Made by a program: the position numbers and the translations under genes. The notes beneath the pieces were generated by a model that searched no databases, had not been told where the DNA came from, and was given only the letters and a program-made list of their open reading frames with translations. Positions 8,483-18,484 of a DNA stretch of 64,000 bases are shown here, one piece after another (position 1 is the stretch's first letter; each line of letters begins with the position of its first letter). Source of the DNA: Aliirhizobium wenxiniae (GTDB lineage: Bacteria > Pseudomonadota > Alphaproteobacteria > Rhizobiales > Rhizobiaceae); contig NZ_JACHEG010000010.1 in the NCBI RefSeq assembly GCF_014201355.1, forward strand, positions 1 through 64,000, written 5' to 3'.

Positions 8483-9505
8483 ATGATTGAGAGCTTTTCC
8501 TCGACTCGCCCCTTTATCAATAACCGATTCCCCGCGCCGGCGATGCCATTCCGCCGTGATTTCTTGGTCGCCGGTCTCTCTGCGCCAATTCTTGTAGCAG
8601 CGCCATTGAGCGCTTCTGCAAAAACAAACGAGAAGATGGGTACGAGCACCAGTAGTGCGAGCAAAGATACCAATTACGTGACCACGACCGATGGCATTGA
8701 GATCTTCTACAAAGACTGGGGGCCAAAGGATGCTCAGGCGATCGTCTTTCATCACGGGTGGCCCCTTTCATCGGACGACTGGGATGCTCAGATGTTGTTC
8801 TTTCTCGGCAAAGGTTATCGCGTAATTGCGCATGACCGCCGTGGCCATGGGCGGTCAGGCCAACCCAGCAACGGCCACGACATGGAGCACTACGCAGCAG
8901 ACTTCGCCGCCGTCGCCAAACATCTGGACCTGCGAAACGCGATCCACATCGGTCACTCCACAGGCGGAGGCGAGGCCACCCACTACGTCGCCAGACATGG
9001 TCAACCCCATGGTCGTGTCGCGAAGCTGGCCCTTATCGGTGCTGTACCTCCGATCATGGTCAAGACGGTGAATAACCCTGGCGGGCTCCCGATTGAGGCT
9101 TTTGATGATCTTCGTGCCCAGCTTGCCGCCAACCGATCCCAGTTCTATTTCGATCTGCCGAGCGGCCCATTCTATGGTTTCAATCGGGATGGCGTTAAAC
9201 CGATCGATGCGATCATTCATAACTGGTGGCGGCAGGCAATGATGGGCGCTGCCAATGCACACTATCTCGGCATCAAGGCGTTTTCGGAAACCGATTTCAC
9301 GGAAGATCTGAGAACGATCACAGTGCCGACACTTGTCTTACACGGTGATGACGACCAGATCGTTCCAATTGCCGCCTCTGCGCCGCTCTCCGCCAAGCTT
9401 CTCAAGCACTCGACACTCAAGACCTACGCAGGCCTGCCGCACGGGATGTGCACGACGCACGCCGACGTAATCAACGAAGACCTGCTTGCTTTCGTTAGAA
9501 GCTGA
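8483..9505 (+). CDS. exported alpha/beta hydrolase (non-heme chloroperoxidase-like)
   Basis: 340 residues. The N-terminus has a twin-arginine-like signal (PFRRDFLVAG followed by a hydrophobic stretch to about residue 48), so export by Tat is likely. The core is the arylesterase / cofactor-free haloperoxidase type: HHGWPLSSDDW oxyanion strand, HDRRGHGRS, nucleophile elbow GHSTGG with Ser159, acidic residue in HGDDDQIVP, and His in LPHGM. It would hydrolyse esters or lactones, or perform perhydrolysis. GGAGA at 8473-8477 with a 5-base spacer supports the ATG at 8483. It precedes an AraC regulator on the same strand. Confidence 0.9.
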   Translation: MIESFSSTRPFINNRFPAPAMPFRRDFLVAGLSAPILVAAPLSASAKTNEKMGTSTSSASKDTNYVTTTDGIEIFYKDWGPKDAQAIVFHHGWPLSSDDWDAQMLFFLGKGYRVIAHDRRGHGRSGQPSNGHDMEHYAADFAAVAKHLDLRNAIHIGHSTGGGEATHYVARHGQPHGRVAKLALIGAVPPIMVKTVNNPGGLPIEAFDDLRAQLAANRSQFYFDLPSGPFYGFNRDGVKPIDAIIHNWWRQAMMGAANAHYLGIKAFSETDFTEDLRTITVPTLVLHGDDDQIVPIAASAPLSAKLLKHSTLKTYAGLPHGMCTTHADVINEDLLAFVRS

Positions 9506-9844
9506 GCAGCGCCGGAAGGCGGCGCATGACCCGTGCCGCCTTCTCCACTCTCTCTGCCTTAATCCTATGAAAAACGTCAGGTCTCATAGCGATGAAAGCT
9601 AACCGACTTGCCATTCGTTATGCGTGCCTTCTCTTTTGGCCGAGACGCTATACGAATTCGTGCAGCCGACACGAACAACAGCTTAGATGATATAGTCCAA
9701 CGACTGATACCTTCTGCACGTCCTGTTGCATATCGTCTTTCCACGTCTCCGACAAAGAGCCGAAGGAAGGATGCATACGTGGCTCACACAACGACCAAGA
9801 AATACACGTCCGATATCAAAAAAAGCGTCCTTAAAGAGGACTCA

Positions 9845-10741
9845 ATGCACGCTCCCGATCAACCAGCGCCGCCAGTTCAGGCCGATGCTGAAATGGAACG
9901 CGTCCTGCGAACCGCGCCGTTAACATCCTTTAGTGTGCACGATCCCTTCGAAACCCGACTTGCCCGCTGGAAACATCAACCGTTCCATGACGTCGTGAAA
10001 CCGATGTCCGACCATGTTGTGATGACATATCTCGGCGCAATGCAGCGCCTCGATCGCACATCCGGGCGGGACCACCACTCGTCCGTGGGGCGGCGGGGTT
10101 CAATTACATTTATCCCAGCCGGATCCAGCTCCCGCTGGGACATACATGGCCCAATGGATATCGTGCAGGCTTACATGGCGCCCGAACTGCTCGAGCAGAT
10201 CGCCAAGGAATGCCCTGGCCCGACGACCTCGCTGGTGGAAAGTACGGCGCGACCCGACAGCCTACTGGCAACGCTTCTCGAAAAGTCGATTGAGCCTTCA
10301 GTTGAACCGGCATATTTGGAAAACCTGTATCGCCAGCAGCTCACGACGTTGATTGCAGTTCACGTCGTCAAAGCGCACCGAGATATCGCTGAGGCGTTCA
10401 GTAATACCTTGGGCGGGCTTTCTCCCTATGTCCTGCGGATGAGCCTCGAGCGCCTCTCCACGGACGATGACAGAGACATCTCGCTTGGGGCGCTCGCAGA
10501 CGGAGCAAACCTCTCACGTTTTCACTTCTGCAGGGCTTTCAAGAAAAGTACGGGTGTCAGCCCTCATGAATGGCTACGTCAACGGCGGATGGAGCGCGCG
10601 ATGGCGATGCTTCGCGATCCGCGTTTACAGGTGACCGAGATTGCAGAGCGACAGGGTTACGCGACGCTGACGGCTTTCAGCGTCGCATTCAAACGCCACA
10701 CAGGTCTGACACCCAGCGAATGGAGAAGGGCTGCCCTGTGA
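9845..10741 (+). CDS. AraC family transcriptional regulator
   Basis: 298 residues from the ATG at 9845, which has AGAGGA just upstream; an in-frame extension to 9608 has no such site. The C-terminal 100 residues hold the paired helix-turn-helix of AraC/XylS proteins (SLGALADGANLSRFHFCRAFKK and VTEIAERQGYATLTAFSVAFKRHTGLTPSEWRR). The N-terminal half is a cupin-like sensing domain without a recognised ligand. It lies between the exported hydrolase (same strand) and an SDR gene (opposite strand, convergent), and probably regulates one of these. Confidence 0.92.
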   Translation: MHAPDQPAPPVQADAEMERVLRTAPLTSFSVHDPFETRLARWKHQPFHDVVKPMSDHVVMTYLGAMQRLDRTSGRDHHSSVGRRGSITFIPAGSSSRWDIHGPMDIVQAYMAPELLEQIAKECPGPTTSLVESTARPDSLLATLLEKSIEPSVEPAYLENLYRQQLTTLIAVHVVKAHRDIAEAFSNTLGGLSPYVLRMSLERLSTDDDRDISLGALADGANLSRFHFCRAFKKSTGVSPHEWLRQRRMERAMAMLRDPRLQVTEIAERQGYATLTAFSVAFKRHTGLTPSEWRRAAL

Positions 10742-10757
10742 CACCGTCTGATCGATC

Positions 10758-11507
10758 TCATACCAGCGTCATGCCGCCGTCAACGTGAAGTTCGATCCCG
10801 TTGACGAAACTGCCAGCATCAGATGCAAGAAACAGCGCCGCGCGCGCAAGCTCCTCTGGCCGACCCATACGCCCGGCGGGGATAAGCGACGCCATATGCT
10901 GCTCGAAATCCGGGAGCTGCTCTTCAGAAACGCCGAGCTTGCCCAAAATTGCGGTCTCAACAGGTCCGGGGCTTAGTATGTTGACCCTGATTTTCCGTGG
11001 TTTCAGCTCGATTGCCCAATTTCGAGCGAAGGCAGAAACCGCTGCCTTGGATCCGGCATAGACCGCATGATCAGGCAGTACCTTTGTTGCGGCGAGCGAG
11101 CTTGTGACGATGATATTGCCGCCATCCCGGATCAACGGCGCCATCGCCTGCACTCCGAAGGAGACACCCCGCGTGTTGATGGCGAAGTGCTGGTCATATT
11201 CTTCCGGCGTCACCTTGCTGGAGGCAGTGAGATTGATGACGCCGGCATTGGCCATGTAAACATCAAACTTGCCGAATTTCTCGGCAATCATTTCGGCCAG
11301 TTTCTGGTGATGCTCCAGATCGGCGGTATCACCGACGAAACCCACAGCTCCGCGACCAATTTCATCGACTGCCCGGGCGACTATATCCGCCCGCCGGCCG
11401 GTGATGATGACTTGCGCGCCTTCATCGGCAAACAGTTGAGCAGTGGCTTTGCCGATCCCGCTATTGCCGCCGGTTATGACGGCAATTTTGTTCTTGAGAT
11501 GCTGCAT
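10758..11507 (-). CDS. SDR family oxidoreductase
   Basis: 249 residues, classical short-chain dehydrogenase length. Cofactor motif TGGNSGIG at residues 12-19, GRR at the second strand suggesting NADP preference, NAG at about residue 89, catalytic Ser in TSS and YAGSK for the Tyr/Lys pair, and PGPVET after the active site. The substrate is unknown. It converges on the AraC gene and is followed upstream, on the same strand, by an MBL-fold hydrolase 250 bases away. Confidence 0.92.
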   Translation of the reverse strand: MQHLKNKIAVITGGNSGIGKATAQLFADEGAQVIITGRRADIVARAVDEIGRGAVGFVGDTADLEHHQKLAEMIAEKFGKFDVYMANAGVINLTASSKVTPEEYDQHFAINTRGVSFGVQAMAPLIRDGGNIIVTSSLAATKVLPDHAVYAGSKAAVSAFARNWAIELKPRKIRVNILSPGPVETAILGKLGVSEEQLPDFEQHMASLIPAGRMGRPEELARAALFLASDAGSFVNGIELHVDGGMTLV

Positions 11508-11760
11508 TGTTCTGTTTCCATTGAAATTGAGCGGAATTCGATTGCCGATGCGCTCTTACCTTACGGGCTCGGATCTTTCTTGTGAAAACCTGTGCCATGG
11601 AACGGTGCGATCGACTGGCAATCGGAAAGGTCACTACAGACATCGCACGTCTACCGGGCAAAAACCGAATGCTCGTTAAGCGCCTGACCGAATAGGAAGT
11701 GCCGTAAGCGATGAGGTCTTCGACCAATCGCATACGGCACCAAACTTTAAGGCTGTTGGA

Positions 11761-12678
11761 TCAGTAATCCCAGAAGACGGGGACCCAGCGGAAGGCTTCG
11801 CCGTCTGTCGCCACCCGGCCAACCGATGGAAAAGGCAAATGCGTCGCAACCAGCTGTTCGCCGGTGTCGGCCAGTTCCCTCAGAAGCTTCAACCGGACCC
11901 GAGCGGCCTCCTCCGGGTCGTGCTCGAAGCCATTGTACCAGTCGGGATGATCAAAACCGACCGCGAAGATCGCATCGCCAGCGAATGTCAGCCGGTCGCC
12001 GCCCGATGAAAGACGCACGACACTGTGCCCTGGCGTGTGTCCGCCCGTACGGTGAATGACGATCCCCGGTGCGACTTCATACTCATCTTCGAACGTGTTG
12101 ATGAGGTCTCGATATTCTGCAGCGAATTTCTTGGCTGCGGCGCGGAGTGCGTCAGGAAACCCCTGCGGCATATTCACATGCGTGAAGTCCGGGTTTTCCC
12201 AGAAGTTCAGTTCGGCAGCCGCAACGTGAATTCGCAGATCGGAACGCAGCCGTTCCTTGACACCTTCGACGAGGAGCCCGCCGACATGATCCATATGCAT
12301 ATGAGTAATGATGATGTCGGTGACGGATCCGAGATCCACACCGGCCGCCTCGAGCCGCCTGACCACCTGTCCGGCCCTCGGCAGGTTCAGGTCCGGGTCA
12401 AGGCCAAGACCGACGTCGATAAGTATCGTCTGCTCGCCGTGGCGGACGAGAACGACGTTCAACGACCAGTCGAACGCGTCCTGGGGCAGGAACATTTCGC
12501 CAAGCCAGGCCGCACGCTCGGACGCTTGCGCATTGTGCCCTAACATCTTTGTGGGAAGCGGGAGAACACCGTCGCTGATGACCAGCACTTCGATCTCACC
12601 GATCTGAACGGCGTAACGCGACGGAACAAGTTCTTCCGTTCTAACTTGGTCAGCGCGTAAAGCGTTAACTGCGCTCAT
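11761..12678 (-). CDS. MBL-fold metallohydrolase (lactonase-like)
   Basis: 305 residues. The zinc motif HMHMDH is at residues 126-131, followed by the later His and Asp ligands in HTPGHS and FAGDAI, which define the metallo-beta-lactamase fold. The layout (long N-terminal strand segment, DVGLG before the metal site) resembles the AHL lactonase / alkylsulfatase-like group called MBL-fold hydrolases in rhizobia. The substrate could be a lactone or ester, including quorum signals, but this cannot be decided from sequence. No signal peptide is seen. Confidence 0.88.
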   Translation of the reverse strand: MSAVNALRADQVRTEELVPSRYAVQIGEIEVLVISDGVLPLPTKMLGHNAQASERAAWLGEMFLPQDAFDWSLNVVLVRHGEQTILIDVGLGLDPDLNLPRAGQVVRRLEAAGVDLGSVTDIIITHMHMDHVGGLLVEGVKERLRSDLRIHVAAAELNFWENPDFTHVNMPQGFPDALRAAAKKFAAEYRDLINTFEDEYEVAPGIVIHRTGGHTPGHSVVRLSSGGDRLTFAGDAIFAVGFDHPDWYNGFEHDPEEAARVRLKLLRELADTGEQLVATHLPFPSVGRVATDGEAFRWVPVFWDY

Positions 12679-12924
12679 GCTTGTCTCCTATTGATTAGAA
12701 TACGTGGAATTGTCACAGCGCTTCGTCGTGAAAAGTACCCGTATTGCGATGTCAGAGCATCGGGATGACGAGACTGCGCTTCGGATTGTAGGTCCGTGCC
12801 CGTCAGCGGTCGATTGGGCCCTCTACGAGGCCGGCCTAGCCATTGGGCTATAGCGAGTTATGCATTCCGCTTATACAATCACCGTAAAGACCAGTGCGCA
12901 GTGAGCTGGGTCTCTCGCCGGAAT

Positions 12925-13290
12925 TTAGCTATGCCTTGCCAGCGCTCTTCGGATCGATTCCAGCAAGGCGTGGCCATCGAAGGGCTTTCGCAAGATCTTC
13001 TCAGTGCGGGATGATTTTCGATCCGACTTCTCGTGCCTGCCGCTTATTAGAAATATGGCAATGTGAGGATGTTTTTCCTCGACGCAGGCCTGCAATTCGA
13101 AACCGTCCATATCCGGCATGCCGATATCGGTGATCAGAACGTCGATCTCGTTAAGTCCGGCAGCCAGAAGCGCAGTGGCAGACGAGAAGGTTCGTGGGGT
13201 AAACCCGGCTGATTCCAGGAGCTCCTGGAGAGACTCAAGCACTTGTGGATCATCATCGACAACTGCAATCACTGCCGCGCGTTGGTTCAT
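12925..13290 (-). CDS. single-domain response regulator (receiver only)
   Basis: 121 residues. It is a CheY-like receiver with acidic pocket VVDDDP (residues 10-15), phosphoacceptor Asp55 in LITDIGMPDMDG, Ser in LISGR and Lys in LRKPF; there is no output domain. GGAGGAG immediately before the ATG at 13290 decides the start. It lies 120 bases downstream of the MASE1-PAS kinase on the same strand, so it is the likely phosphotransfer partner of that kinase. Output would be through protein-protein contact or phosphate sink action. Confidence 0.93.
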   Translation of the reverse strand: MNQRAAVIAVVDDDPQVLESLQELLESAGFTPRTFSSATALLAAGLNEIDVLITDIGMPDMDGFELQACVEEKHPHIAIFLISGRHEKSDRKSSRTEKILRKPFDGHALLESIRRALARHS

Positions 13291-13410
13291 ATTCTCCTCC
13301 ATAGACCGCGGCATGCCCCATATTCGCTATCGACCGGTCTGCTATCCAATTGAAACTCTTTGCCATGCAAGGCTCGGGACGAACAATAAGAACGCGCCGG
13401 AGGCTTGCAG

Positions 13411-16296
13411 TTAATCGATGTGGTCCAGTGCGGCTCGCAAGGTAAAAATGAAAATCGCGCCCTGAGGTTCATTTTTTTCCGACCACAGTTGGCCCCCGTG
13501 CGCTTCGACAATCGAGCGAGAGATCGAGAGACCCATCCCCATTCCCTGATCCTTGGTCGTGAAAAACGGTTCGAAGATTTTAGTCGGAAATTGAACGCCT
13601 CGACCGCAATCGCTGACAGACACTTGAACCAGATCCTCGTTTCGGTGAACCTTCAGCGTCACTGTTTTTCTATTCGATACGGATGTCATTGCATCCATCG
13701 CATTGCGGACGAGATTCATGACGACTTGCTGGATTTGAACGCGGTCGAAGGGGGCGAGTATAAGGCCCACTTCCAGATCGAGCTCAATACGTATCCCCCG
13801 GCGCGAAGCTTCGGACGCCAAAAGATCTCGAATTTCGAAGATAATCTTATCGAGGGAAGTGCTGTCTCGCGTATCTCTATCCTGCTTGAACAGAGCGCGG
13901 ATACGGGCGACCACATCAGCGGCCGAGTTAGCGCTGTGAATGATGCGATCAACCGCTTTCTTTGCTCTTTCGATGTTCGGCGGGTCCATCGTCATCCAGC
14001 GCTGGCAGGCATTCGAGTAGTTCATCACTGCAGCCAGTGGCTGGTTGACCTCATGCGCGATAGACGCAGAGAGCTCAGCAAGACTTGCCGCCTGGCTGGC
14101 GCGCGCCAAGCTATCCTGCGCCATGCGGAGATTTTCTTGGGCCCAGACCTCTCCGTCGATGTCGAGGCAAATCACATTCCATTGGACGATGTCTCCCGCA
14201 TCATTCCGCATCGGAGCTGCTCGGGTCTCTACCCACCGATATTCTCCATTATGCCGTCGTAGCCGATGTCGCCGGGCATATGGCTCGCCCGTCGTCAGGC
14301 AATGATGATATTGTTCCTTGACGCCAGCTACATCGTCTGGATGCACACCCGAATCGAGAGTTCCATCGAGGCGGGTTTTCCCGCTGCCATCCAGCGCATC
14401 GAGATTGTAGCCCAAGAACTCTCGAAGCTGCTGGCTGCGATAGAGCGGCTCTCCGTCCGGCCCTGCACAATCGATCATCGCGGGCAATGTTTCCACTAAC
14501 TGCCATAGGAAGCGTTCTCGCTCGCGTAACGCCTCCTGGGCCTTCATCTCTTCCTCAATATCGATCGACGCAATATACCATTGAACGATTGCGCCATCTT
14601 TTCCTCTCAACGGCTGCGCCCGCGCCTCGATCCAGCGGTAGCTTCCATCCGTCAATATCCGGCGAAAGCGATTGATGAACGGCTCACCAGTTACAAACCC
14701 ATGCTTGGCCCGGGCAAACATGACAGGAAAGTCATCTGGATGAACCACTTCCCGGGCTAGGGCATCAAAGTCTTTGACATGTGGAGACGGCGTCCCAGCC
14801 TGCTTCAGATACCGTTGGCTCGCATAGGTCATTTGACCTGAAGGCGAGAAGCTCAACACGTTGAACGGAACAGCCTCCAGCATTTGCTCCAGCTGCTGCT
14901 TACTTTGGTGAAGCGCCTTATCCGATCGAACCTGATCTTCAATGTCCTGGGATAGTCCGTACCACTGGATAATTTCGCCGTCGTCGCCGCGAAGCGCTTC
15001 TGCCCGCCCTGCGACCCAACGATAAATGCCATCCTTCCCGCGGAGGCGGTATTTTAAGGAAAATGGGTTGCCAGTTTCAAAAGACTGCTGAAGAGTCGCG
15101 GCGAAACCTTCCGCGTCTTCAGGGTGGACCAAAGCTTCGATAAATGCAGAAAGCCCCTTTTTCTCCGAAGTGTCATAGTCACCGACGTCAAGTCCAAAGA
15201 AATCGACGACCCTTTGGCTGAAGAATACCGGATCACCTTCCGCACTTAGGCGCCATAAGTAACTCGGCACCATGTTGACAAGTTGTGAGAACTCCCGCTC
15301 CCGGTTCCGAAAGGTTTCGACGCTGTCCTCTAATGTACGCAATGCGAGCTGATGCTCTCTCGAAACGGCGGCGACCACGAGCGCCGAAAAGGCTGAGATC
15401 GCCAGGAAGAGCTGGAGCATGACCTGCCGATGCTTCTCCGTAAGTTGATCGTCGACCGCTTGGCTGCCGCCCGATACGGCGAATAGCACCGTGAACACCG
15501 CGAGTATGGCGAGTGCCATGGCAGCGCCTTTGAATTCGAAGCGAACGGCAGCCCAGAGTAAGGGTGGCATTATGATGTAGGCGAACGGAAGGTAACCGCT
15601 CAGTGTCAATGCGGCGAGACCGAGAAGAACGAGGCACAGCGCACCAGCTTCTATTAGACGTTGGATCGAGATCCGGTTGGCATCTCGCCAGCTCTGAAAA
15701 ACCACCAGCGCAAGCGGAGCAACGATTAGCACTCCGGTCGCGTCTCCAATCCACCAAAGCGGCCAAGCCGTAGTAAAGGATTGCGACTGAATGTCGAACC
15801 ATGCAAGTGCTACGCTTCCAACCGTCGCACTGATGATCGGCGCCAGCCCTCCTGCGAAAACGATGAGGGTCACGACCTCCTTTAAGGTCTCGAACCGGTG
15901 GCTTTGCCCGGCGACGCGATGCACAATCCAGGCCCCGATCATCGCCGCCAGCGCGTTGCCTATGTACATGACAGCTGCAGCGACAAACGGGCTATGAAAC
16001 CACAGAGCGTTCGCGGCGAGTTCGGCGCCTGCGCCCGATATAATCCACCACGGCCACGTACCTTTCCCCGCAAAGAGAAGTGTTGCGATAAAGAGGCCGC
16101 CGGGTGGCCATACTGAGATGCCCGTGCCTGGCACGACCGCGAGCAGCTGAGCAAACCCACACCCAAGGAGATAGGCAAAAAAGAATAAACCTAGATACCG
16201 TGCATCGGGTAATCGAGACAGCAAAAGCTTTATCGGCTCGATCACCCGCCGAGACAACGTACCGTCATTTAAGCGCCCACCAGTATCCAAGACCAC
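13411..16296 (-). CDS. membrane sensor histidine kinase with MASE1 and three PAS domains
   Basis: 961 residues. Residues about 28-300 form a MASE1 multi-helix membrane sensor (GTGISVWPPGGLFIATLLF is typical). Three PAS folds follow at roughly 335-455, 470-590 and 600-730, each with the PAC ending (RWVAGRAEALRGDDGEIIQW, RWIEARAQPLRGKDG, RWVETRAAPMRNDAGD). HisKA has the phospho-acceptor His748 in SIAHEVNQPLAAV, and the HATPase has an N-box (NLVRNAMDAM), DCGRG and GMGMGLSIS. The HEVNQPL box is the FixL-like kinase type. It sits in one transcription unit with the lone receiver at 12925. No heme ligand pattern could be asserted in the PAS domains. Confidence 0.93.
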   Translation of the reverse strand: MVLDTGGRLNDGTLSRRVIEPIKLLLSRLPDARYLGLFFFAYLLGCGFAQLLAVVPGTGISVWPPGGLFIATLLFAGKGTWPWWIISGAGAELAANALWFHSPFVAAAVMYIGNALAAMIGAWIVHRVAGQSHRFETLKEVVTLIVFAGGLAPIISATVGSVALAWFDIQSQSFTTAWPLWWIGDATGVLIVAPLALVVFQSWRDANRISIQRLIEAGALCLVLLGLAALTLSGYLPFAYIIMPPLLWAAVRFEFKGAAMALAILAVFTVLFAVSGGSQAVDDQLTEKHRQVMLQLFLAISAFSALVVAAVSREHQLALRTLEDSVETFRNREREFSQLVNMVPSYLWRLSAEGDPVFFSQRVVDFFGLDVGDYDTSEKKGLSAFIEALVHPEDAEGFAATLQQSFETGNPFSLKYRLRGKDGIYRWVAGRAEALRGDDGEIIQWYGLSQDIEDQVRSDKALHQSKQQLEQMLEAVPFNVLSFSPSGQMTYASQRYLKQAGTPSPHVKDFDALAREVVHPDDFPVMFARAKHGFVTGEPFINRFRRILTDGSYRWIEARAQPLRGKDGAIVQWYIASIDIEEEMKAQEALRERERFLWQLVETLPAMIDCAGPDGEPLYRSQQLREFLGYNLDALDGSGKTRLDGTLDSGVHPDDVAGVKEQYHHCLTTGEPYARRHRLRRHNGEYRWVETRAAPMRNDAGDIVQWNVICLDIDGEVWAQENLRMAQDSLARASQAASLAELSASIAHEVNQPLAAVMNYSNACQRWMTMDPPNIERAKKAVDRIIHSANSAADVVARIRALFKQDRDTRDSTSLDKIIFEIRDLLASEASRRGIRIELDLEVGLILAPFDRVQIQQVVMNLVRNAMDAMTSVSNRKTVTLKVHRNEDLVQVSVSDCGRGVQFPTKIFEPFFTTKDQGMGMGLSISRSIVEAHGGQLWSEKNEPQGAIFIFTLRAALDHID

Positions 16297-16420
16297 CGCT
16301 CCCCTTCAGCCAGAACATCATGGTCCAGAGAGAGTCGGACTTGATCAGTGTTCAACGGCTTGAGGGAAATGATAGCTTGAAAAAATCGATGGCGAACCTC
16401 TTCTGAAGGCTAGGTTTTGG

Positions 16421-17908
16421 TTAGTTGGTAAAGATTGTACGGATCGATCTCAGGAGAGCGTGCGGTGTATGATCATCTTTCGCCTCCGCATGAGCGACGC
16501 GCCGAGCTTCTTCCTCGTGCATCGCCAGCCTTGCAGTAATCTCGTTAGCCAGTTCAGGCCTGCTTCTGAACAGATCGGAGAGATCATCGCGGCTAATTTC
16601 CCATATTTTCACGGCGGATATAGCCGTGAGGCTGCAGTCATTGAGTGATGATGACAAGCTCGCGTCGCCATAGAAATCACCTGGTGAAAGGCGTCTTTGC
16701 TCCAGTCCATGCTGCGTCACGGCGACTACACCGGAATCAATCACGAAAAATGAGGAAGGTTGCTTGCCTTGGGGCATTATCGAGGCCCCCTGTGCAAAGA
16801 CCCGCGATCTGACAGAACGGGCAAGCAGATCCTTGTCTGCTCTGGCGAGTGTTGCGAATATTGTATTTTGGTCGATGAGCTCGATGAACCGCTCTTCGGC
16901 GGGCTGGTGGAAATCCGCTCCGCTTGTTGCATCCGCGAAAAGCACAGAGGATGCGGACGGTGCAAGTTGCAGGCCAGCCGCTCTGCAATGGCGATGAAGC
17001 AGATCGATGATTTCGTTTCGAGCTTTTGCCATCCGCATTGGATCCATAACACGTGCATAGATGTCCGCGTCGACGGCATTGGCATCGATACTTTTGAGGG
17101 CGACCATCGGCGCCGGATCTTTGATAATCAAGTTGCATCCGGCCAGAGCAGTGTTAAGTACAGCCTCGATCGACGAGGGTGTTCTTGTCGGCTTGATCCT
17201 CACATTCAATTGCAGAAGATGCGTCTCTGTCGGCCGGCTGACATTAGTGAGGCCGAGTTTGGCCAATGCACTATTCGGCAAAACGACGACATTATTGGCT
17301 ATCGTCAATATTTGTGTCGAGCGCCACGTGCTGGCGACAACTCGCCCTTCCATGCCATCGTTGAGGCGTATCCAGTCTCCGAGTGCAAATGTGCGACCAA
17401 GCGTTAGAGCGATGCCGGAGAAAACGTCGCCCAAGGTATTTTGCAGAGCAAGCCCGAGCGCGATGGCAATTACACCGGAGGTCGCGATCAAGGTTCCAAC
17501 CGGCAACCGAAACACGAATGCGAGAGCCGATAGCGTGACGCACAAATAGACGCCGCCGACAACAATGTCTTGGAGAAGCCGCGCTTCACGCGGCCGGCCT
17601 TCGAGCACGAGATAAATGCGCACAAATCCGATGACGGCCCAGGAGAGGTGCAACCACCATAGCATCTGCCCAAGAATGACGAAAAACGTATGCTCATCGC
17701 CCGATTGAAAACCACCTGATTGACCAAGCGGGATCCGCCCGAAAACAAGGACCGATGTCATGGCGCCGAAAAATACGATTTGCACTACGAGCCGCAGGTT
17801 CGAGCGGGCCGGACCAATAAGCTTCCAGACGATCATTCCGGCAATGCCGAGAATGATAAGCCATGCAACAGGATCGCTGGCCAGGTCACCATACTGAATT
17901 TGTGGCAT
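16421..17908 (-). CDS. MscS-type channel with C-terminal cyclic-nucleotide-binding domain
   Basis: 495 residues from the ATG at 17908, preceded by GGGGAAAA; longer upstream extensions in this frame are low-complexity and lack a ribosome site. Four or so hydrophobic helices lead into the MscS pore and beta domain (GVIAIALGLALQNTLGDVFSGIALTLGRTFALGDWIRL, pore-lining Gly/Ala-rich helix). Residues about 350-480 form a Crp-like cNMP-binding fold (ASIMPQGKQPSSFFVIDSG, GDFYGDASL). Such fused channels are ligand-modulated osmotic or ion channels. A CBS-domain gene lies 86 bases upstream in the same direction, suggesting nucleotide-linked control of both. Confidence 0.92.
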   Translation of the reverse strand: MPQIQYGDLASDPVAWLIILGIAGMIVWKLIGPARSNLRLVVQIVFFGAMTSVLVFGRIPLGQSGGFQSGDEHTFFVILGQMLWWLHLSWAVIGFVRIYLVLEGRPREARLLQDIVVGGVYLCVTLSALAFVFRLPVGTLIATSGVIAIALGLALQNTLGDVFSGIALTLGRTFALGDWIRLNDGMEGRVVASTWRSTQILTIANNVVVLPNSALAKLGLTNVSRPTETHLLQLNVRIKPTRTPSSIEAVLNTALAGCNLIIKDPAPMVALKSIDANAVDADIYARVMDPMRMAKARNEIIDLLHRHCRAAGLQLAPSASSVLFADATSGADFHQPAEERFIELIDQNTIFATLARADKDLLARSVRSRVFAQGASIMPQGKQPSSFFVIDSGVVAVTQHGLEQRRLSPGDFYGDASLSSSLNDCSLTAISAVKIWEISRDDLSDLFRSRPELANEITARLAMHEEEARRVAHAEAKDDHTPHALLRSIRTIFTN

Positions 17909-17994
17909 ATCGATTTTCCCCGAACCTATAGTGGATTGCTGAATGGGTAATGTGCTTGTGTGAGATCCGGGGCGCTGAGCGGGCAACGGCGCCG

Positions 17995-18426
17995 TCAGTA
18001 GCCGATCCCGGCGATATAGTTCTCCATCATTTGTTCCTGCAGTTGCTCTTGTTCGTAGAGCACCTTCAAAGCATCCCGCATATCGAGCACTCCAAGAGGT
18101 CTGGCCTCGGCGCCGAGGACCGGCATGTTCTGTAGGCGATTGCTGATCATGATTTGCCAAGCCGCTTGCAGATCATCCGCCGGTTGACAAGCAATGATCT
18201 TGGGATTCATGAGCTCTTCGACCGAGTTCGACCGTCCGTGATCGGCAATATGACGGATGAGATCGGATTTGCTGAGCACACCCTTTGCTCTGCCATCGGG
18301 TGAGCAGACAATGGCGAGCCCGATTCCGGGATTGGACAGTGTCGCAGCGGCGTTCTGCACCGTTGCCGCTACATCTATAATCTTCAAGCGAGCCGAGATC
18401 ATGGGGTAGAGTTTTTCGATGCGCAT
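17995..18426 (-). CDS. CBS domain-pair protein
   Basis: 143 residues built of two CBS motifs (about 10-65 and 75-135: GVLSKSDLIRHIADHG and MPVLGAEARPLGVLDMRDALKVLYE). Stand-alone CBS pairs bind adenosine nucleotides and regulate partner proteins. AGGAG precedes the ATG at 18426. It is directly upstream of the MscS-cNMP channel on the same strand, so regulation of that channel is plausible (inference). Confidence 0.92.
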   Translation of the reverse strand: MRIEKLYPMISARLKIIDVAATVQNAAATLSNPGIGLAIVCSPDGRAKGVLSKSDLIRHIADHGRSNSVEELMNPKIIACQPADDLQAAWQIMISNRLQNMPVLGAEARPLGVLDMRDALKVLYEQEQLQEQMMENYIAGIGY

Positions 18427-18484
18427 CGCATTCTCCTGACGAGACCGCGCAGCTGCCGGATCCGTCTTCTATCGCGAAATGTCA

